From Larix sibirica (taxonomy: Eukaryota; Streptophyta; Pinopsida; Pinales; Pinaceae), in contig NWUY0300002725.1 in NCBI GenBank assembly GCA_004151065.3, positions 71,002 through 104,738 on the forward strand: a stretch of DNA of 33,737 bases, in the 5' to 3' direction. This document shows, in pieces, positions 11,596 to 22,946 of this stretch. Within the stretch, counting starts at the first letter, position 1, and every line of letters begins with the position of its first letter. The notes under the pieces are model-generated. The model searched no databases and was not told where the DNA came from. It saw only the letters and a list, made by a program, of their open reading frames with translations. Both the position numbers and the translations under genes were made by a program.

Positions 11596-12296
11596 AGGAT
11601 GCTTAATTATTTAAGTCACTCCTTTTAGATGACATTTCGAATAATGATTTAAATTTGTTATTGTTTCGATATGTTCAAGATAAATATAATGGTGTTTTAG
11701 TCTTGTTTAAGTGCAATGTAAAGGCTTACACATGAACATGGATATGGTGTTTTTACCTTGTCGAAGTGCACTGCAAGGAATTAGGTATGAACGTGGTGAT
11801 TGTGAATTCGAAATTCATTTTATTTTATCCTTGCTTAAATGGAGTGACCCATCTCACCTATATACATTTTTCTAAGGGAGCATGATATATTGTAAACAAC
11901 TCTATGATGATGAGGATTTGCTAGGTCTTCAAAAAATCTTGTTAATTGTGTAATGTTGTTAGGATACCTAAAGGTGGTGAGGATGTGTAACTTTCTAAAA
12001 ATATTGTTTATCTTATAAATGACACCATCCTTATAAGGTGAGAAGGTCATTCGATGAACAATTTGGTCATCGTATTCCCTTTTCATGGTTATATTCCTTT
12101 CTTTATGAAAATAATTCTTAGCTAGGTATCAATCTTTATACCCATTGCCCTTAAATACCTAAATAAAATGGTCTTTTTATTTTCTAGATGATCTTTACTA
12201 GACAAGATCCTAAGATCCTTGGTGGCTAATGTAATGTACCCAACCCCTTTTATATAACATTGAGGAGATGGGCTATATTTTCCCTCTCAATTTCTA
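11596..12296. other. Non-coding stretch, possibly leader of a minus-strand LTR element
   Basis: No supported gene. If the PBS-like site at 12297-12307 is real, this would be the start of that element's internal region, but no gag or pol similarity is visible. A loose duplication of GGTGTTTTAGTCTTG...AAGTGCA versus GGTGTTTTTACCTTG...AAGTGCA lies at about 11690-11790. Confidence 0.4.
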
Positions 12297-12307
12297 CTCT
12301 GATACCA
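12297..12307 (-). promoter_or_regulatory. Minus-strand Met-tRNA PBS-like site
   Basis: The plus strand reads CTCTGATACCA, so the minus strand reads TGGTATCAGAG, the plant Met-tRNA PBS core. A minus-strand CA dinucleotide (complement of 12311-12312) lies three bases upstream and could be an LTR end. If real, the LTR extends to higher coordinates and contains the repeat array at 12450-13620. Confidence 0.5.
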
Positions 12308-12449
12308 TTTTGTCATATACCTAGATGTCTCCCTTGGTCATTAATGTATTACATTTAATTTTCGTACTTTGAATCATGCCCCTAAAGAACTTCGTACAAT
12401 GCCTAACTTGTTTATTGCTATTAGGGTACATGGTCAAATTTGTATTGCA

Positions 12450-13620
12450 CTTGCACCCATCATCACATAGTCTTCTTTGTTTTCTTTTTCTTCCTTTCCT
12501 TCCTTTCCCTTTCTCATCATTAAGCTTTATTAGCCTTGTATAGCATTCCATGTGGAATTCTCCAATTGGATAAAAGGATCAACTCCTTTAAGTAAACCCC
12601 ACATATCTCCATGGTGGGTGTTTTCCCTGCTATAGATCTCAAACATATTCAACAATTGATATCTTTGTGGGTGTGAAAGGGTCCTCTCATAAAGTGCACA
12701 AGTTTATAGCCCGCATCAATCTTGGTGGGTCAAGTGTCCCTTTATCACCAACTCCAACAGTGCTAGACTCCCATCACCATCACAATGCATGGAACCCTAT
12801 AAGTTATAGATCACAAAACCCAACAATGAATCAAATTATTGTGGGTCATAAGGCCCCCTTCCTAACGGGGTACAACTTTATAACCCATGCAAATGATATT
12901 GTGCCACATACCCCTACGACCATCATTATCAAAGTCTAATTATAGACCACCTTTACTATGAGATTAACTCTCACCATGGATCTCAATCTTGATAAATGGT
13001 TAGGACCACTACATGTATAAATGACCCCTTTGTCTTGATCTTCGTATTTAAATCCCACGTGAATAGGATATCACCACACGTCCATCCTATATATCCTTCC
13101 ATCTATTACATGATATATTCTTATCGACTGATCAGGTCCCCACCATTAGTCTTGAAGCTATCTCATGGTTAGGATCTTTATGGGGTTGTAAAGACCAAAT
13201 CACCATGGTGCACTACTTTATGATCCAGACCAATAAGAGGGCTTCAAGTTTATAAGCCCCTACATCCCCCACCAATGTTAACTTACCCTAATACATCCCC
13301 ATGGGTTAAACCAATGTCATAGATATAGATTTGATCCAATAGTATAGATCTCTTCAAGTGATAAAGGCTTTCCCTCCTAACTGTATAGGTTTATATCCCA
13401 CACAAATAGGAGGGAACCATGCAATCTCCTCCATATATATTTTCATATGATTAACCAATATGTTTTTCCCCATGGGTTAACTCCTTATCATTGATCTAGA
13501 ACCCACTCAATATTCTAGATCATTTTTTATCGAGAATACCCTCTCCTATGGAGGCATAGGTTTATGGACCAATCAAATGATGATACACCATATGGCCATC
13601 TTCATCTGTGATTTTTTTGC
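12450..13620. repeat. Diverged tandem array of about 172-bp units, seven anchors
   Basis: A recurring phrase related to GGCATAGGTTTATAGCCCACACAAATAGG has its TTTATA-like core at 12526, 12703, 12877, 13047, 13217, 13390 and 13561. The spacings are 177, 174, 170, 170, 173 and 171. Other parts of the unit also recur in phase: CCATGGGTTAA or CCATGGATCTCAA, a GATCTAGA/AGATCT box and a CCCTCTCCTA-like stretch. The units are strongly diverged, so the array is old. Its edges are approximate. Scattered open frames here (for example 12667-12939) do not follow the array period and I do not treat them as genes. Confidence 0.75.
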
Positions 13621-14529
13621 TTAGAAAAATCCAATACTTTGGTGAATACATAAGGTTAGCAGCCCTTCTGTGGATGTCTATAAATGCATACAAACACTCT
13701 TTTCAATAACTCATTTTACCCATTAATCCAAGGAATGCATGAATAGACGAAATAAAAGGTGTTGCAAGTAGGTAGGAATGGAATAAGAATCCCATGGTGT
13801 TGAGCACCCATATGCATAAACACACTTAAAGTGAAATTCATAGGTCCACAATGCCCATTTGCATAATTAAGCATTCACACACATCACGCGAAAATACACA
13901 TAACATTCCATAATAACAACACAACATTTTTACATTTATTAATAATGGAGGAATATTTATCTTCCAATAGACGATAATCCATGAAACTAGCTATCTGTAA
14001 GAAACATTCCACCCAACCATAGGTATCTATCAAATATAACACCCCTATGTTGAGCTATGAGTCTACTAGGGTGAAGAAATTGGTCACGAGGTTCTCTCGT
14101 GAGTTGCACTCTACCCAACCCATCTTCTTGCATGCTCAACCAACATAACACTCTAAGCCTCTCACCTAACATTCATATTACCATGGCACTCTCCTAAACT
14201 ACCCCACACAACACCAAGAAGATGTTCCCCTTCTCTACTCCATAATTCCTTGGAATATTCTTCCTTTATGTGCTCTTTAGTGTAGGAAGAATGAGCCTAG
14301 TCTTCCAAAACTCCTTTTGGGTATTGCCTGCAAGATTATTCATTGCGTCTTGATCCTCCAAAAAAAACCAACTACATAGTGAGTAGTGATTTCCAAGGGT
14401 GCCCAACCTCTATGCTCTTTACAACCTTATATTCTCATCTAGTGTCCACATTCTCCTCTCATTCATAGGGTTCATGCTTTGGTTCATTCTAAGTCAAGTT
14501 CCTAGTTTTAGTACATGGTTCTTTCTATT
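13621..14529. other. Non-coding stretch before the gap
   Basis: I see no gene or named repeat. The sequence is less AT-rich than 4460-7529. It may be the interior of the putative LTR. Confidence 0.4.
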
Positions 14530-15260
14530 NNNNNNNNNNNNNNNNNNNNNNNNNNNNNNNNNNNNNNNNNNNNNNNNNNNNNNNNNNNNNNNNNNNNNNN
14601 NNNNNNNNNNNNNNNNNNNNNNNNNNNNNNNNNNNNNNNNNNNNNNNNNNNNNNNNNNNNNNNNNNNNNNNNNNNNNNNNNNNNNNNNNNNNNNNNNNNN
14701 NNNNNNNNNNNNNNNNNNNNNNNNNNNNNNNNNNNNNNNNNNNNNNNNNNNNNNNNNNNNNNNNNNNNNNNNNNNNNNNNNNNNNNNNNNNNNNNNNNNN
14801 NNNNNNNNNNNNNNNNNNNNNNNNNNNNNNNNNNNNNNNNNNNNNNNNNNNNNNNNNNNNNNNNNNNNNNNNNNNNNNNNNNNNNNNNNNNNNNNNNNNN
14901 NNNNNNNNNNNNNNNNNNNNNNNNNNNNNNNNNNNNNNNNNNNNNNNNNNNNNNNNNNNNNNNNNNNNNNNNNNNNNNNNNNNNNNNNNNNNNNNNNNNN
15001 NNNNNNNNNNNNNNNNNNNNNNNNNNNNNNNNNNNNNNNNNNNNNNNNNNNNNNNNNNNNNNNNNNNNNNNNNNNNNNNNNNNNNNNNNNNNNNNNNNNN
15101 NNNNNNNNNNNNNNNNNNNNNNNNNNNNNNNNNNNNNNNNNNNNNNNNNNNNNNNNNNNNNNNNNNNNNNNNNNNNNNNNNNNNNNNNNNNNNNNNNNNN
15201 NNNNNNNNNNNNNNNNNNNNNNNNNNNNNNNNNNNNNNNNNNNNNNNNNNNNNNNNNNNN
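14530..15260. other. Assembly gap, 731 N
   Basis: Every base is N. Open frames spanning it are artefacts of the undefined bases. Confidence 0.99.
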
Positions 15261-16917
15261 TCTTCCCCTCTAGTGGAATCATAGCCCCTCTCATTCATGT
15301 GCTCTCGTAACCAACATGGACCATTTTATATTATATTTTAAACACTATCATTTACATATATTTCATCTACCGTGATAAGCCGATCTCATGCATAGGAATT
15401 CAGTAACTAGTTGAGCCTTGGACTTGATCTTCACTATATAAAACTATACTAGCATTTTTACAATTTATACATAATTTAATTCAATACATTCCAAGGGTAA
15501 AAGATTGTGACACTACAATACCCACCCCCTCAAAATAGCAATCTCCTCAGTGTTTCTTTTTCTTGTAACAATGAATCCACATCTTCATTCATTCAACTTC
15601 ACATACAATGCAATCCTCTTCTTTGCAAACTTGCATAGCTATTGGCTATCTTGGACATAATGCTCTAAGATTCATTTCACTGTCATGGAATGCTTCCAAG
15701 GTCTTTTAATTTCAGCACATACTTACAACTATTGTCAATGGAAAACATGCATGTCATAGCCATTTCTATGTAACAAGTATTCCTTCCACAATGTATGCTT
15801 ATCACATCACAAGATAAGGCATGCAATTATACTCAATACTTATCTATATTATCTATATTAATACATCCTTGCTTCACATGAATACCATGGGTGAGGTTTG
15901 GTTTATTGTCTCCTCTAACAAACCCAAAATATATTTCCTTCTTGATTGGAGAAATTATATTTAATGAATTGTTGCACACAATAGATTCATCAAGTCACCT
16001 CGTCCTTGGATCCATGTAACTTATAGGATCGTCATCCCCTTATATACTAATAAATCCCTAACCTAATCCATCATTTTCTAATGATTTTACATTTACGAAG
16101 AGTGCAAACTTCTAGAGTCTTAATAAGAGCATCCCACTGACAACCTCTAACGTCTAATCAATAGCTCAAGGAAATCAACATATAACATAGGGTTCTAATT
16201 TCATTTGATGTACCATCCTCCCCATGCTTTCCAACTGACAGTATCCTTCAATTTTCCTCACTAGGAAGACCCATCATCTCACCTATATCAAAGATATATA
16301 ATTACCATGAGATGTTCTCATCCAAATTTCAATAGAATTTTGATTACAAGAATAGAATTTTATGGTTATGAGAGTCCTTTCATAATGTTTGGCACATGTA
16401 CCTAGTAGAAACAAGTCTTCATTGTGGACTTAATTTTACATCCATATCAAAGACAATTATAACCATAACTTGTCCTTCTTGATATAACTTTCATTCAACC
16501 AAACAAAACATGAGTATTCATGTATACACTCTTTTGATTGCAATATTCAAAGCAACTCATGAAATGATTATGTAATCTTGAAATCAATAATTCAATCACT
16601 TTCATGTTTTAACATTTATTTTAACTATAATGAAATATTTCTTGTGAAAAGCACATTACTAGCTCAAACATGATTTCTCACAATGCAATCAAACATACAT
16701 GTGTAAGAATCATGTATGCAATAATCACATCTTGTTCAGTCACATAATCTACTTATGCACACTTAGATTACACTAAAATTCATATCATTATGTTGTGTAA
16801 TCAACCATTATATTAGAGGAAATTTGAGGTCTAAAATGGGCCTTATAAGAAAACGAGCCATCATATAAGAAAACGAGCCAACCATAATTTCTTGATGAGT
16901 TGGAATTCAAGAACCAA
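15261..16917. other. Non-coding stretch with small repeats
   Basis: No gene is supported. The PPT/LTR-edge-like motif at 15517-15531 is noted above. Two 18-bp near-copies (16843-16860 and 16863-16880; ATAAGAAAACGAGCCA core, period 20) lie near the right end. If the minus-strand LTR reading is correct, sequence from 15532 rightwards would be the end of that element's coding region, but I could not recognise it. Confidence 0.5.
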
Positions 16918-16918
16918 N
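16918..16918. other. Single-N assembly join at the start of the duplicated block
   Basis: Identity with 25959 onward begins at the base after this N, and the sequence before it is unrelated. That places a contig boundary exactly at the duplication edge. Confidence 0.85.
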
Positions 16919-16963
16919 ATCTAGTTAGTTTATGTACCTAGATTTATACATGCTCAAATTTCA
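16919..16963 (+). mobile_element. Terminal 45 bases of a Copia LTR
   Basis: Identical to 25959-26003, the end of the LTR at 25394-26003, and similar to the end of the LTR at 3495-4141. It stops at TTTCA and is followed by TTGTTTA. The rest of this LTR is missing because of the join at 16918. Confidence 0.9.
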
Positions 16964-18289
16964 TTGTTTATTTCCTTTGTCTTGATATTGTGAATACAAA
17001 AACAAGTAGGCCCAACTAACTTGTACCTATGTAGATTTGATGGTGCACAGACATTGAATTAATTGGACCCATTTCTATACAATGCATAAATGAAACGGCA
17101 TTAGAAAATTGGAAGGTATTCAACAAACTCTCAAAATGCCCTGCAAAGAAGGCACACAATTCTCACTACGTTGTAATGTATTCTAGATTTCAATAATGTT
17201 GTAATACATAGTTACCAAGTTTGAATTCGGTATGATTTGCAAATCATTCATATTAATAATTTTCAATTCGATAAAAATTCGTGAATATATTGAAAAAAAA
17301 TAAAAAATAAAAAAAAATGCAATTATTAAATAATTGATAAGAAGTCAATTTCAAGTTTATTTCCCATTTCATTGAAAGTATTTCACAAAACCTTGTAATA
17401 AAGACATTATCCAAACATTGTAATATAGGAAATACCCATCAAACCTTGTAATAAAGGAAATAGCTGTCAATAGAGGCAGGCCCATTCATTTTTTTCTCCA
17501 AATATCGGGAACCCCCAGTCTTGAGATACCTCATCCATGAAGCAATTACAGAGATTCTCAATAACGGTTAAGCACCTCTCGAGGCATCCAACAACTCACG
17601 GAGATAGAGATATTCCTAGAAGCACAACCCGCCCTCCGGCATCTTAATCTCATTCTCTAATATCTTAATCCCAAATTATTTGACGCATGTATTTCAAAGT
17701 CTTGTGCAGGTTGTTGAAGGCCCACAAAGAAGGCAGATAAATCTCAACAATTTGGATTTTCTAGGTTATGGATGGCCCCTTGTGGCATAATATGATAAAA
17801 TATTTGGCAACCATTGAGCTAGAGTTACCATAGATAAGTTTTTCCTCAGCTTATCGCTCTCATAGAGGACGATTAACCTTTGGTCCAAGAAACGATATGG
17901 ACCTAGTAGACAACAAGGAGTCATCGCCAAGAAACTATCATGTCTTCAGGTCACATTAAGTAGTACAGATACAAAGATTTAATTCAAATTTAAGGAGAGA
18001 GATCCATTTTGATGTAAACATAGCCTCTCCATATGGAAAGCATGTGATAATTAATAAAGGCAACCCAAAAAGGGGCGAGGTATCTAAGGATTTTAGGTGA
18101 TAGTCTATGTGAAGAGTTTTGATAAGGCTCCTCACTAGATGACTTAGTTGTTTTCAATGTTCCAAAAAAAATCTCCCTCCTTGTGAAAATATTGTTAGTC
18201 TATCTGAAGAGGTTTTGGTGGTGTGTCACAGGGTGTCGGCATTGATACCATCCTAAGGATGTAGCATTAGTGTTAAGACGAGAGTTGGA
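16964..18289 (+). other. Flank and possible 5' part of a LINE, no clear coding
   Basis: The first 500 bases are AT-rich, with an A run at 17293-17317 and several repeats of CCTTGTAATAAAG. From about 17460 the composition becomes more even, and scattered coding-like fragments appear before the recognisable LINE ORF1. It could be the LINE 5' untranslated region and ORF1 start, but I cannot show a domain. The same sequence recurs at 26004-27329. Confidence 0.4.
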
Positions 18290-19017
18290 AGGTAAATCAA
18301 GGTGCAAATACTAAAGAAAATGGGAGAAGTGAGAAGGTGAATTCACAGCCTAGTAAAAAGAATGAAAGTCTTAAATGTATAAGAGTCGAGCTTAAAAAGT
18401 GAGAATGGTGGTAGGTCTAGATGTGGGCATGGTGATGGTCAAAGGTTTAATCGAGAAGGATTTAGTCAAAAAAGTTATGGGGAAATTTGTAAAAGGTTCT
18501 TTCCATGTTTTCTATGTCTTAATTAAGGAGTGGAGTTGTTTTATGGTTAAAAAATTAGAAAAAATGGAAGTACTTCTCAAGCAAAATTGGTTATAACCCC
18601 AATATATATACAACAAATTTTGGTCCTCCTTCCTTCGCTACCTATGGATCTTTGGAACGCCAAAATTTTGGAAGGAATAGGCAACACTCTTGGATGTTTT
18701 GTAGCACTAAAATAAAAGTTCATGGAGAAGAAGACATAAGAATAGTAAAACTTTTAGTAGAGATCAACCTTAAATAAGGTTTCCTATAGAAATAGATATT
18801 GCTTGGGGGTCTTGGAAATTCTCATAGATGCATGGTTTTGGGGGGATTTCATTTATGGGAGGATTGTAATAAAACTGAAATTCCTATGGATATTACACAA
18901 AAAGTTTGGGTTAGGGAGCATTCTTTTACAGTGTATTCGGAGGATAATACAGGAAAGGGAGAAAAGAATGTTCATGCTCTCACTACGTTCCCTATATTGG
19001 ATGGTGACGAGTCATAA
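18290..19017 (+). pseudogene. LINE ORF1 (gag-like) remnant: DUF4283-like region and zinc knuckle, copy 1
   Basis: Plant LINE ORF1 proteins bind RNA and carry a DUF4283 domain followed by a CCHC knuckle. Here about 18605-18715 reads SLPMDLWNAKILEGIGNTLG, the typical PxLPxxxW...IGNxLG signature of that domain. A degraded knuckle, CMVLGGFHLWEDC (18829-18867), follows; the second Cys is Leu. Then comes KTEIPMDITQKVWVREHSF, which fits the usual W(V)-K tail. Upstream, 18490-18590 (FMVKKLEKMEVLLKQNWL) fits the domain's N-terminal part. Several stops and frame changes occur, and the open frame ends in TAA at 19015. It directly precedes ORF2-like sequence in the same orientation, as in an intact LINE. 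Confidence 0.65.
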
Positions 19018-19714
19018 GCAGAGGATCCAATCAATGCTCAATATTTTGAGCATTGTTCTAGTAAGCAACTAAACATCCATCAATGCAAGGCATGTTATCT
19101 AATGACTCTAGCCTATGTTTGCAAACAGTTCAAACAAAATAATCCTTCTTATTGTTGGGTGTTTGGGAATTTGGACATTGTTTGTAAGAATGAGGATGCC
19201 TTAATGGATAGATACCATAGGGTTTCTTCAAGCAACCCCATAATGAAGAAAATAATGAAGCAAGGGTATTTTAAGAGGAATAATTTGGTAGTCTAAAAAA
19301 TATTGAAGGGAAAAAGAAAGCACCACTTGAAAAAGAAAAAATATAGTGGAGGCTCAAAAGTAGATATATGTGGCTCACAAAGGGTGATAGGAATACTATT
19401 ATTTTTCATAAATATGCAAGACATAGGAAAAATGTAAATATCATTTGGAAGATAATAACTCAAATGGGTCCAAAGTCAACACTTTCAATAATATCACTTA
19501 GGTGAGAAAGCAACACTCCATATTTAAAGACTCCAAAGTAGTTGATATTGGAGAACTTATGAAAAGCATCAAGCTATTCTCAAGGCTCATTAATGATCAA
19601 ATGAATGCTAAGCTAGAAGTACAAGTGTCAAAAGTGTTAGCATGAAATAGAGTTAGTTTTAAACTCCTTTAAAAGATCCAAAATCCCTACCCCAAATTTA
19701 TTGAATAGCTTAAA
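19018..19714 (+). pseudogene. LINE ORF2 5' part: linker up to the RT entry, copy 1
   Basis: The clearest motif is WRLKSRYMWLTKGDRNT (about 19347-19397), followed by IIFHKYARHRKNVNIIW, the plant LINE segment between endonuclease and RT. Further on, LINDQMNAKLEVQVSK and EIELVLNSFKRSKIPTPN (up to about 19700) match the run into the RT PGPDG motif. CWVFGNLDIVCKNED (about 19158-19202) may be a scrap of the endonuclease. Most of the endonuclease domain is missing, so an internal deletion or heavy decay is likely. The reading is cut at 19714 by the 2.08-kb insertion and resumes at 21791. Confidence 0.75.
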
Positions 19715-21790
19715 TGTACCCCGTTACAACTCTATAACACACTCAACAGTTTCCATGTACCATGGAATCTGCGGGGTGCTAGCACATGCACATGCTCTGG
19801 CCATACAAACTAGTGTTCAACTGACACCTATGGCCATACAAACTAGTGTTCAAATTACACCTATGGACATACAAACTAGTGTTCAATGGCACAATAGGGA
19901 GTAATTTCCCATTTGAGATTAGAGTTCCAATCATATTGTGGAGACAAGGAAAATAGCTACAGTTCCAGGCAACATCATTCTACAGATTTTAGTTTACTTC
20001 AATATGAATGCAATGCACAAAAAACTGTCCAAGTTGGGAAACAATTTTCCCATATGCTATAATTTGCATGGTCGTGATCAAAATGGAATGGAAATGCTAG
20101 AGTTGGGAAACGACTTACTTCCCAATTCATTCTATCCATACTCGATTGTTATGGAAAAATATAAAAACCCTTGGCTAATGAATCTCCCATATCCACTAAG
20201 TTACTAAAGAATAACGGAAAGGGAAAAGTCTTAACGTAAATTAGCAAAGCAACAATACATCCATCAAAATATTATATCTAAGCATGAGTATAAAGAGAGA
20301 GTGTGCCACCTTTGGCATCAATTTGTCCTTCCAAATGGTTGTGTCAATACATAAAAAAGTTACCTTGAAATTGAATTCCCAAGGTTGGGAAACGACTTAC
20401 CCTTCCAAACCATTTTATCAACACATGACTCAATAAATAGAGAATGTCAAGTTCTAGGAATGAATTGAATGCCAAATCCCAATTTGAGCAATAATAATTA
20501 ACTTCTACTAGAGTGATTCTATGGTAATTTAATTTTTACTAAAAAAATCAACTCACAAGTTGTCTCAGACGTAAAAGCATTATATCAACAGAATATCTCA
20601 ATAAAACTAGGCAAATTCCATAGAAATGGAATTCTAGTGAGTAATATTTACAGTATTAGGTGTGTTCCCAGTTGGGTTTATGCCCCAGCAAGATGGAAAT
20701 AATGAAGAAATGGCTTTAGTAAACTATACTAGTGATTTTCTAGGCAATTCAGGCAATACACACACAGTAATCTAATTAAAATATATTTCTACTTAACCCG
20801 TGATTTTCTGAGGTTGAATCGCTTGGAAAAGTCATTACAACGGAGGTAGCTTTGTCTCTTACTTATTACGGATTTAAAAACACCCATAACACAGTAATAA
20901 TTGAGTCTCAACCTAGAAAATGCCCATCATATATCAATATTTTAGCCACGGGTTTATACACATACAAATTTCACTTAAAATTGCGCAAATTACATCCATA
21001 CATAACCACACATAATACATATCTCAATTCTTTGGAAATTCATTCCATTCATTATCTGTAAAATGAAAGATAATTCATTTTGATACAGAACAGAATACTT
21101 ATCTGGATGGATTAAAAATACTTGAGCAACTGACTATGGGTGAGGCACACTCCTCCCAACCATAGGCTACCTTGATCATAAATCTCTCAACAAGGTGCCA
21201 CCCCTTAGTTGAGACCATGAATCCATAAGGATAAATACGATATCATCCTGAAATAACAGTTTTGTATACAGTGATCAAACACATAGTAGTATTTTTTCCT
21301 TCACTAATCCCTCCCTACTATTTTTTTCTTCTCTCATGTATCGAATGACAGGAATAATCATAGAAATGTTCCTTTCTGCATGCATGAACTCAACTACATG
21401 GATTTCTTCAGCCATGTGGTCTTCCCCAAAAGACTCGTGTCTCATCCCATCCATTAATTCCCCATTAGCACATAATTAAGGATTAAGGCCAATCAAAAAG
21501 GTATTAAGGGTTAAAATATAATAAAGGTACTTTTGCACTCAAGGTTAGGTTGAGGTCATGTTATAATCCCCCTAGACTATCTATAGCCCCTTGTCTTTCT
21601 CACTCCATATTTTTCTCTCTCATGGATTCATAGTCCCCCATCCTTTTAGCGTTCGCCTCATACACATCCAACTAAATGTATATATTAATATTAATAGTGT
21701 TCATTTACATATTCAATTGTTCATCCCTTCGGGAATTTCATCATCAATATTTACATCATTAGATTGGGGGTTCAAAACTGGGGTATTACA
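19715..21790. mobile_element. 2,076-bp LTR-like insertion (probable solo LTR) inside the LINE, copy 1
   Basis: The left end is TGTACCCC and the right end GGGGTATTACA, so the element has TG...CA ends with related inverted termini. TGTAATACCCC is a common start of plant Ty3/gypsy-like LTRs. The flanks are TTAAA (19710-19714) and CTAAA (21791-21795), a 5-bp target duplication with one mismatch. LINE protein similarity stops at the left edge and resumes within a few residues at the right edge, which confirms an insertion. No coding domain is visible inside. GTTGGGAAACGACTTAC occurs twice (near 20103 and 20394). A solo LTR is most likely; a TIR DNA element is the alternative. Confidence 0.7.
19801..19899. 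repeat. 33-bp tandem repeat, three units, copy 1
   Basis: Units start at 19801, 19834 and 19867 with the core CATACAAACTAGTGTTCAA. The third diverges at its end. On the plus strand the unit length gives an 11-residue repeat (AIQTSVQLTPM), but there is no sign of a real protein. It lies near the left end of the LTR-like insertion. Confidence 0.92.
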
Positions 21791-22738
21791 CTAAAGAGTT
21801 CTAATTAATTTTCTTTGATTTGGTGGTGAATAATCTACTAAAATATGTGGAGTGTGCAATTTCAGGGTAGTTTTTAAGTACCATCAATTTCACTTTTGTA
21901 GCTATCATTCCTAGGTGGAAAGATCCATCATCTTTTGATGTTCAAAGTTGTCTTCACATGTAATATGGTCTATAAATTGGTTTCTAAAATCACGGCTAAT
22001 AGACTTAAAGAAATCATGTCAAGTCTAATATCTAAACAACAATTCAATTTATTCTTTTATAGACAAATTCAAGATGTTGTTGCAATGGCACAAAAAGGAC
22101 TACATACTATCAAAACCATAAATATTCATATTGTTGTGATGTTCAGCTAGATTTAGCAAAAGCATATGACAAGGTAAACTGACAAATAATTTAGATTCTT
22201 ATTATTCCAATTGGGTATGAATTTGTAGACTAGGAAATGGATTATGGGATGCCTACCTTGAGCCTCTTACATGGTCCTAATTAATGGATCTCCCTCTACC
22301 TTCTTTAATACATCCAAAGATCTTCATCAAAGGTATCACCATATATCACCATTTTGTGTTTAAAGGCTTAAGTATGATTATCAAATATGTTAAGAAAATG
22401 GATCTCTTAAAAGGAATAAAAATCATTGATGATGTTGATATCTCCCTTTCACCATGCATAGATGATATAATGATATTTAGTCAAGGCTCACTCAGGGAGA
22501 TTAGAAAAATAAAAGAGCTTTTGATACTTATTGCAAAACTACATGCATAGAGATCAATTTGACAAAGTCAACAATGTTGTTTAATGTCATGGATGAAAAA
22601 GAAAAAAATTGGATTGTAATTATCTTTCTTACGAGTCATTTGGATCTAAACCATGGTAATAAATATTTAGACTTCAATTTAATTACTAACAACTAAAGTT
22701 ATGAATAATGGACATGGTTATATTTTTTTCTTTTTGAA
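21791..22738 (+). pseudogene. LINE ORF2 reverse transcriptase remnant, copy 1
   Basis: This continues the LINE of 19018-19714 after the insertion. In order: FFDLVVNNLLKYVE (about 21810-21852), STINFTFVAIIP, CNMVYKLVSKITANRLKEIM (about 21958-22017), LISKQQF...RQIQDVVAMAQ, LDLAKAYDKVN (22147-22179; first catalytic Asp), then CIDDIMIFSQGSLREI (22455-22502), where the Asp pair of the catalytic box survives with an altered first half. The RQGC block between them is badly decayed. After it, KYLDFNLITNN and EWTWLY-like sequence reach about 22730. Similarity ends at 22738, where another LTR begins. Stops and shifts make it non-functional. Confidence 0.82.
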
Positions 22739-22936
22739 TGTTGGAAACCTAATCCTATGGGATTATAGTTCCATTTGTAAATGTTGTAAATAATGTAACT
22801 GAAAGAGGAGATGAAGATTCTCCATAGGAATTTGAAAATATGTTGGAAGGTGAATGGAAACAGACACCTCTATCGTGTATTAAATAAGTTATTTATGCTC
22901 ATTGAAAATCAATTCAAGAGTTATTTCCTCTGATAA
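22739..22936 (+). mobile_element. Short LTR-like segment interrupting the LINE, copy 1
   Basis: It starts TGTTGGAAACCTAATCC, a common form of Copia LTR start, right where LINE similarity ends. It runs to a PBS-like site at 22937. I do not see a clear CA end, so the exact limit is uncertain. It is about 198 bp, short for an LTR. A matching 3' LTR is not present in the window. Confidence 0.5.
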
Positions 22937-22946
22937 TGGTATCAGA
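22937..22946 (+). promoter_or_regulatory. PBS-like site, Met-tRNA type, copy 1
   Basis: TGGTATCAGA followed by TCC, close to the standard TGGTATCAGAGC. Its position after the LTR-like segment supports a plus-strand LTR element. Confidence 0.55.

Larger units (their letters stand above)
12311..15517 (-). mobile_element. Possible giant LTR (about 3.2 kb including the gap), minus strand
   Basis: This is an inferred unit. Its right limit is a minus-strand TGTAGTGTCACAATC (15517 downwards) preceded by a purine-rich GAGGGGGTGGG (complement of 15521-15531), like a polypurine tract next to an LTR. Its left limit is CA followed by the PBS-like site at 12297-12307. The interior is non-coding and carries the tandem array, as some long plant LTRs do. 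A 731-base gap interrupts it. No second copy is present to confirm the boundaries, so treat it as a hypothesis. Confidence 0.3.

Noticed and set aside
12321-12551. Minus-strand frame with a Lys/Arg-rich stretch (KGKGRKGRKRKQRR)
   Set aside because: The basic stretch is the translation of a CTTTCCTTCC-type pyrimidine tract. It lies in the repeat region and has no other support.
14399-15310. Long open frames on both strands across 14399-15310
   Set aside because: Almost all residues are undefined because the frames cross the N gap. There is no real coding evidence.
19801-19899. CRISPR-like array
   Set aside because: The units are directly adjacent with no spacers, and the context is plant transposon DNA.
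19701-19904. Open frame with an 11-residue repeat as a possible repeat protein
   Set aside because: It crosses the LINE/LTR boundary at 19715, so it joins unrelated sequences. The peptide repeat merely follows the 33-bp DNA repeat.
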